Source: Thermoleophilaceae bacterium (GTDB taxonomy: Bacteria; Actinomycetota; Thermoleophilia; Solirubrobacterales; Thermoleophilaceae). Taken from it: a stretch of 7,225 nucleotides of DNA. Positions 5,214-7,225 of the stretch are shown one piece after another (the first letter of the stretch is position 1; each line of letters starts with the position of its first letter). The stretch spans positions 1 through 7,225 of the forward strand of contig JACCZP010000307.1 of NCBI GenBank assembly GCA_013695885.1, read 5' to 3'. The position numbers were made by a program, and so were the translations under genes. Below the pieces are notes generated by a model. The model saw only the letters and a program-made list of their open reading frames with translations. It searched no databases and had not been told where the DNA came from.

Positions 5214-5968
5214 CGCGAGCGCTCCGCCAGCCTGCGGGCCGAGTCGCGGAGCTGCGCTGCGGTCAGGCTGCCGACCCGGGTGTCGAGCACCCGGCCGTCC
5301 GCGCCCGAGAAGCTCGTGGTGGGGCACACCCCGACGCGGAAGAGGTTGACCAGGGCGCCGTCGCGGTCCACGGCCACCGGCACGGAGAGCCGGCGGCGGC
5401 GGACGAGCTCCTCGACGTCCGAGCGCGCCTCCCCGCTGACCACGGCCACGAACGACACCTCCGGCACCTCGCGGCTCACCCGATCGAAGACGTCGAGCGC
5501 CGGCTCGCAGTCCGTGCCCCTGAGCACGATGAACGAGACGGCGAGCGGCTTCCGGCGAAGGTCGCAGAAGTTGACCACCCCGGCTCCCCGCACCTCGCAG
5601 GCGGGACGTCCGTCGGCCGCCGGACCCCCGGGGCGCGCGACGTTCGCGTCACCGTCGAGGGTCCCGGTGGCCAGCGGCACGGCGGCGTCCGGCACCGTGC
5701 TTCCCGGGGGGAGCCCGCGCAGGGCCGACGTGCCCGTGCTCGGGCCCCCGACGAGATTGGGCGCGAGCACGGCCAGCGCGACCCCGATCATCAGCACCAG
5801 GCCGGTGGCCATCACGTAGGGCCGTGAGCGCCGCGCGGGCTCGGGCGTGGTCGCGCGTGACTCGCGCTCGTCCTGGGCGGCCAGGCGCTCGGCGGCGGAC
5901 GCCTCCTTGCCCGAGGAGGGGGGGCCGTCGGGCTCGGCGCCGAGGTCGCCGAACCGGTCCTCAGGCAC
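5210..5968 (-). CDS. Membrane-anchored thioredoxin-fold protein with a CxxA active site
   Basis: This 252-aa protein has a polar N-terminus (1-50), one transmembrane helix (51-71) that places the rest outside the membrane, a linker, and a TlpA/AhpC-like redoxin domain (about 122-250). The strand-loop-helix PLAVSFIVLRGTDCEPALDVFDRV holds C154 where the first Cys of CxxC would be, but the second is alanine (A157). The cis-Pro loop is GVCPTTSFSGADGRV, with C215 directly before the proline, and two more cysteines (C124, C135) lie before the core. A dithiol reductase is thus unlikely unless C124, C135 or C215 serves as partner; a one-cysteine reductase, peroxiredoxin-like or binding role is possible. 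The start is GTG at 5968, overlapping the exporter stop by 8 bp. The stop overlaps the B3/4 start by 4 bp. The fold is firm and the chemistry is open. Confidence 0.85.
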   Translation of the reverse strand: MPEDRFGDLGAEPDGPPSSGKEASAAERLAAQDERESRATTPEPARRSRPYVMATGLVLMIGVALAVLAPNLVGGPSTGTSALRGLPPGSTVPDAAVPLATGTLDGDANVARPGGPAADGRPACEVRGAGVVNFCDLRRKPLAVSFIVLRGTDCEPALDVFDRVSREVPEVSFVAVVSGEARSDVEELVRRRRLSVPVAVDRDGALVNLFRVGVCPTTSFSGADGRVLDTRVGSLTAAQLRDSARRLAERSR

Positions 5969-7225
5969 GGCTCCGCGATCGCCACCGAGGCAGTCCGAGG
6001 CCGATCCGGCCGCGCGGCGCGCGCTCCGAAGCGCCGCGCGAGCGCCTCCACGCCTCGACCCATCGCCGCGGGTCGAGGTCCGAGGCGTGGAAGGGCCCGT
6101 GCTCCTCGGCCCACACGAGCGCCGCCGGCAGGACGATCATCACACCGAGCAGAGAGACCGTGAGATCGACCACGGTCACGATCCCGAAGTCGCGGAGCAT
6201 CCGCATGTCGGACGCGATAAGCGCCGCGAACCCGGCGATGGCGGTGGCCCCCGAGGCGAGCACCGCGGCGCCCGTCGAGTCGAAGGTCCGTCGCAGGGCC
6301 TCCGGTGACTCGAAGCCAGCCTCGCGCTCCTCCGCGTAGCGGGCGGAGAGGAGGACGGCGAACTCGGTCGAGATCGCGATCACCAGGCCTCCGAGCGCGG
6401 CCGAGAGCGGGTTCAGCGGGACGCGCAGCAGGAAGAGCACGAGCGCCGACCAGCCCACGGCGAGCGCGATGGGGATGAGCGGCACGGCGGCGGCGTCGAA
6501 GCGCTTCCGGACCGCGAGGAGGACGGCCAGCACCGCAGCCAGGCCGAAGATCAGGGTGGCGAGGCGCCGCCACGGCGAAGCGAGCGCGGCGTTGCCCTCG
6601 GCCACCAGCGCCGGCGCGCCGGCCACCGCCGCCGTGACTCCGGGCGGCGCTCCCTCGATGCGCCGTTCAAGGCCCTCGATCACCTCCTCCTGCTCAGCGA
6701 GTGGAAGCAGCCGGATGCCGAACGCGATGTTCGCGGTGCGACGGTCGTCGGAGATCACCGCCTGCGAGAAGTACCGCGGCACGGCGTCGACCAGGGCGCG
6801 GGTCGAGGCGGCATCGGTGGGGCCGCTCGCGCGCAGCAGGTCGGTGAGCGAGAAGCCCGGGCACAGCGACGGGGGGTCGCGATCCTGGACGCACGTCTTG
6901 CCGGGGCGGTATCCGTTGGCGGCCAGCGCCTCGCGCTGGAACGCGTCCATCCAGCGGACGACGTCGGGGCGGAAGACGTCCTCGGCGCTCACCGTCACGT
7001 CGATCTCGCCCGCCACGCCGGTCGCGTCGGTGAGGGCGTTCACGTCCTGTAGCGCCTGCATGTCCTCGGGCACGAGCTCGCGTACGTCGGAGACCACGCG
7101 GGTCTGGGTGTCGGCCACGAGCCCGACGAGCGCGAGCACCGCGCCGACCGCGAGCACGCGCCGTGGCTCGGTCGTGGCGAGGCGCAGCGCCGCCGCGGCG
7201 ACGCCCCGAACGCGAGCCTCCACCG
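5961..7225 (-). CDS. RND/MMPL superfamily exporter (HAE3-like), C-terminal half, 5' truncated by window edge
   Basis: This is a proton-driven exporter of hydrophobic or amphiphilic molecules in the cytoplasmic membrane. What is present (420 codons from the GTG at 7223) looks like the second of the two RND repeats. It begins with a helix (about 23-38) and a large extracytoplasmic porter domain (39-220). Five more helices follow near 221-238, 243-267, 274-296, 318-338 and 346-371, including GGLVIAISTEFAVLLSARYAEER, the counterpart of the conserved fourth helix of the repeat. A basic cytoplasmic tail (388-420) ends it. HAE3 proteins are roughly twice this length, so the real start is most likely beyond 7225, although a half-size protein starting at 7223 cannot be excluded. 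C111 and C121 (KTCVQDRDPPSLCPGF) could form a disulfide in the porter domain. The downstream redoxin gene overlaps by 8 bp. Confidence 0.9.
   Translation of the reverse strand, partial: VEARVRGVAAAALRLATTEPRRVLAVGAVLALVGLVADTQTRVVSDVRELVPEDMQALQDVNALTDATGVAGEIDVTVSAEDVFRPDVVRWMDAFQREALAANGYRPGKTCVQDRDPPSLCPGFSLTDLLRASGPTDAASTRALVDAVPRYFSQAVISDDRRTANIAFGIRLLPLAEQEEVIEGLERRIEGAPPGVTAAVAGAPALVAEGNAALASPWRRLATLIFGLAAVLAVLLAVRKRFDAAAVPLIPIALAVGWSALVLFLLRVPLNPLSAALGGLVIAISTEFAVLLSARYAEEREAGFESPEALRRTFDSTGAAVLASGATAIAGFAALIASDMRMLRDFGIVTVVDLTVSLLGVMIVLPAALVWAEEHGPFHASDLDPRRWVEAWRRSRGASERAPRGRIGLGLPRWRSRSRA

Noticed and set aside
5214..5327. N-terminal extension of the B3/4 gene to a start at 5327
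   Set aside because: It would sit wholly within the redoxin gene. The GTGA overlap at 5213-5210 is a typical coupled start, and the extension has shadow-like composition.
4476..5819. 447-codon open frame on the + strand opposite the B3/4 and redoxin genes
   Set aside because: It is antisense to two well-supported genes with overlapping start/stop codons; its Ser/Arg/Thr-rich composition shows no domain.
1..7225. CRISPR array, tRNA, rRNA, transposase or integrase genes
   Set aside because: I saw no regularly spaced repeats, no tRNA-like T-loop GTTCRA followed by an acceptor stem, and no mobile-element protein on either strand.

Overview
The window is a very GC-rich stretch with tightly packed genes. 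Frequent GTG starts, 4-8 bp start/stop overlaps, an actinobacterial-type integration host factor (mIHF) and an HAE3-type RND exporter all point to a high-GC actinobacterium. My best guess is the Thermoleophilia (Solirubrobacterales-like). That lineage call is inference from protein flavour, not a database match.

Layout. (1) At 1-1238 on the + strand is the end of an ABC importer operon: the C-terminal half of an ATPase, translationally coupled to a complete inner-membrane permease of the nitrate/sulfonate/taurine/thiamine-precursor type. (2) At 1283-2559 on the - strand are an AlkA-like HhH-GPD DNA glycosylase and, upstream of it, a small single-pass membrane protein. A perfect 30-bp palindrome lies between them. 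(3) At 2560-2888 is a divergent regulatory region with a probable leaderless promoter reading left, a strong TTGACC-N17-TACCGT promoter reading right, a pair of 15-bp direct repeats and a structured 5' leader of about 140 nt. (4) At 2889-3335 on the + strand is an mIHF-like nucleoid protein with a long basic tail. (5) At 3265-7225 on the - strand is a head-to-tail run of five genes. In transcription order these are an RND/MMPL (HAE3) exporter (its start is outside the window), a membrane-anchored thioredoxin-fold protein lacking the second active-site Cys, a B3/4-domain (PheT-related) protein, an uncharacterised protein with a Cys/His/Trp-rich C-terminus, and a four-helix membrane protein.

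How the genes relate. The exporter, redoxin and B3/4 genes overlap by 8 and 4 bp, so they are almost certainly co-translated. The exporter carries a cysteine pair in its extracytoplasmic domain and the redoxin is predicted to face the same compartment, which suggests a thiol-linked partnership. The B3/4 protein resembles a tRNA-synthetase editing-type domain, and its place in an envelope operon is unexplained. The candidates most worth following up are this three-gene cassette and the mIHF leader, in which one strand of a hairpin can alternatively pair with the ribosome binding site.
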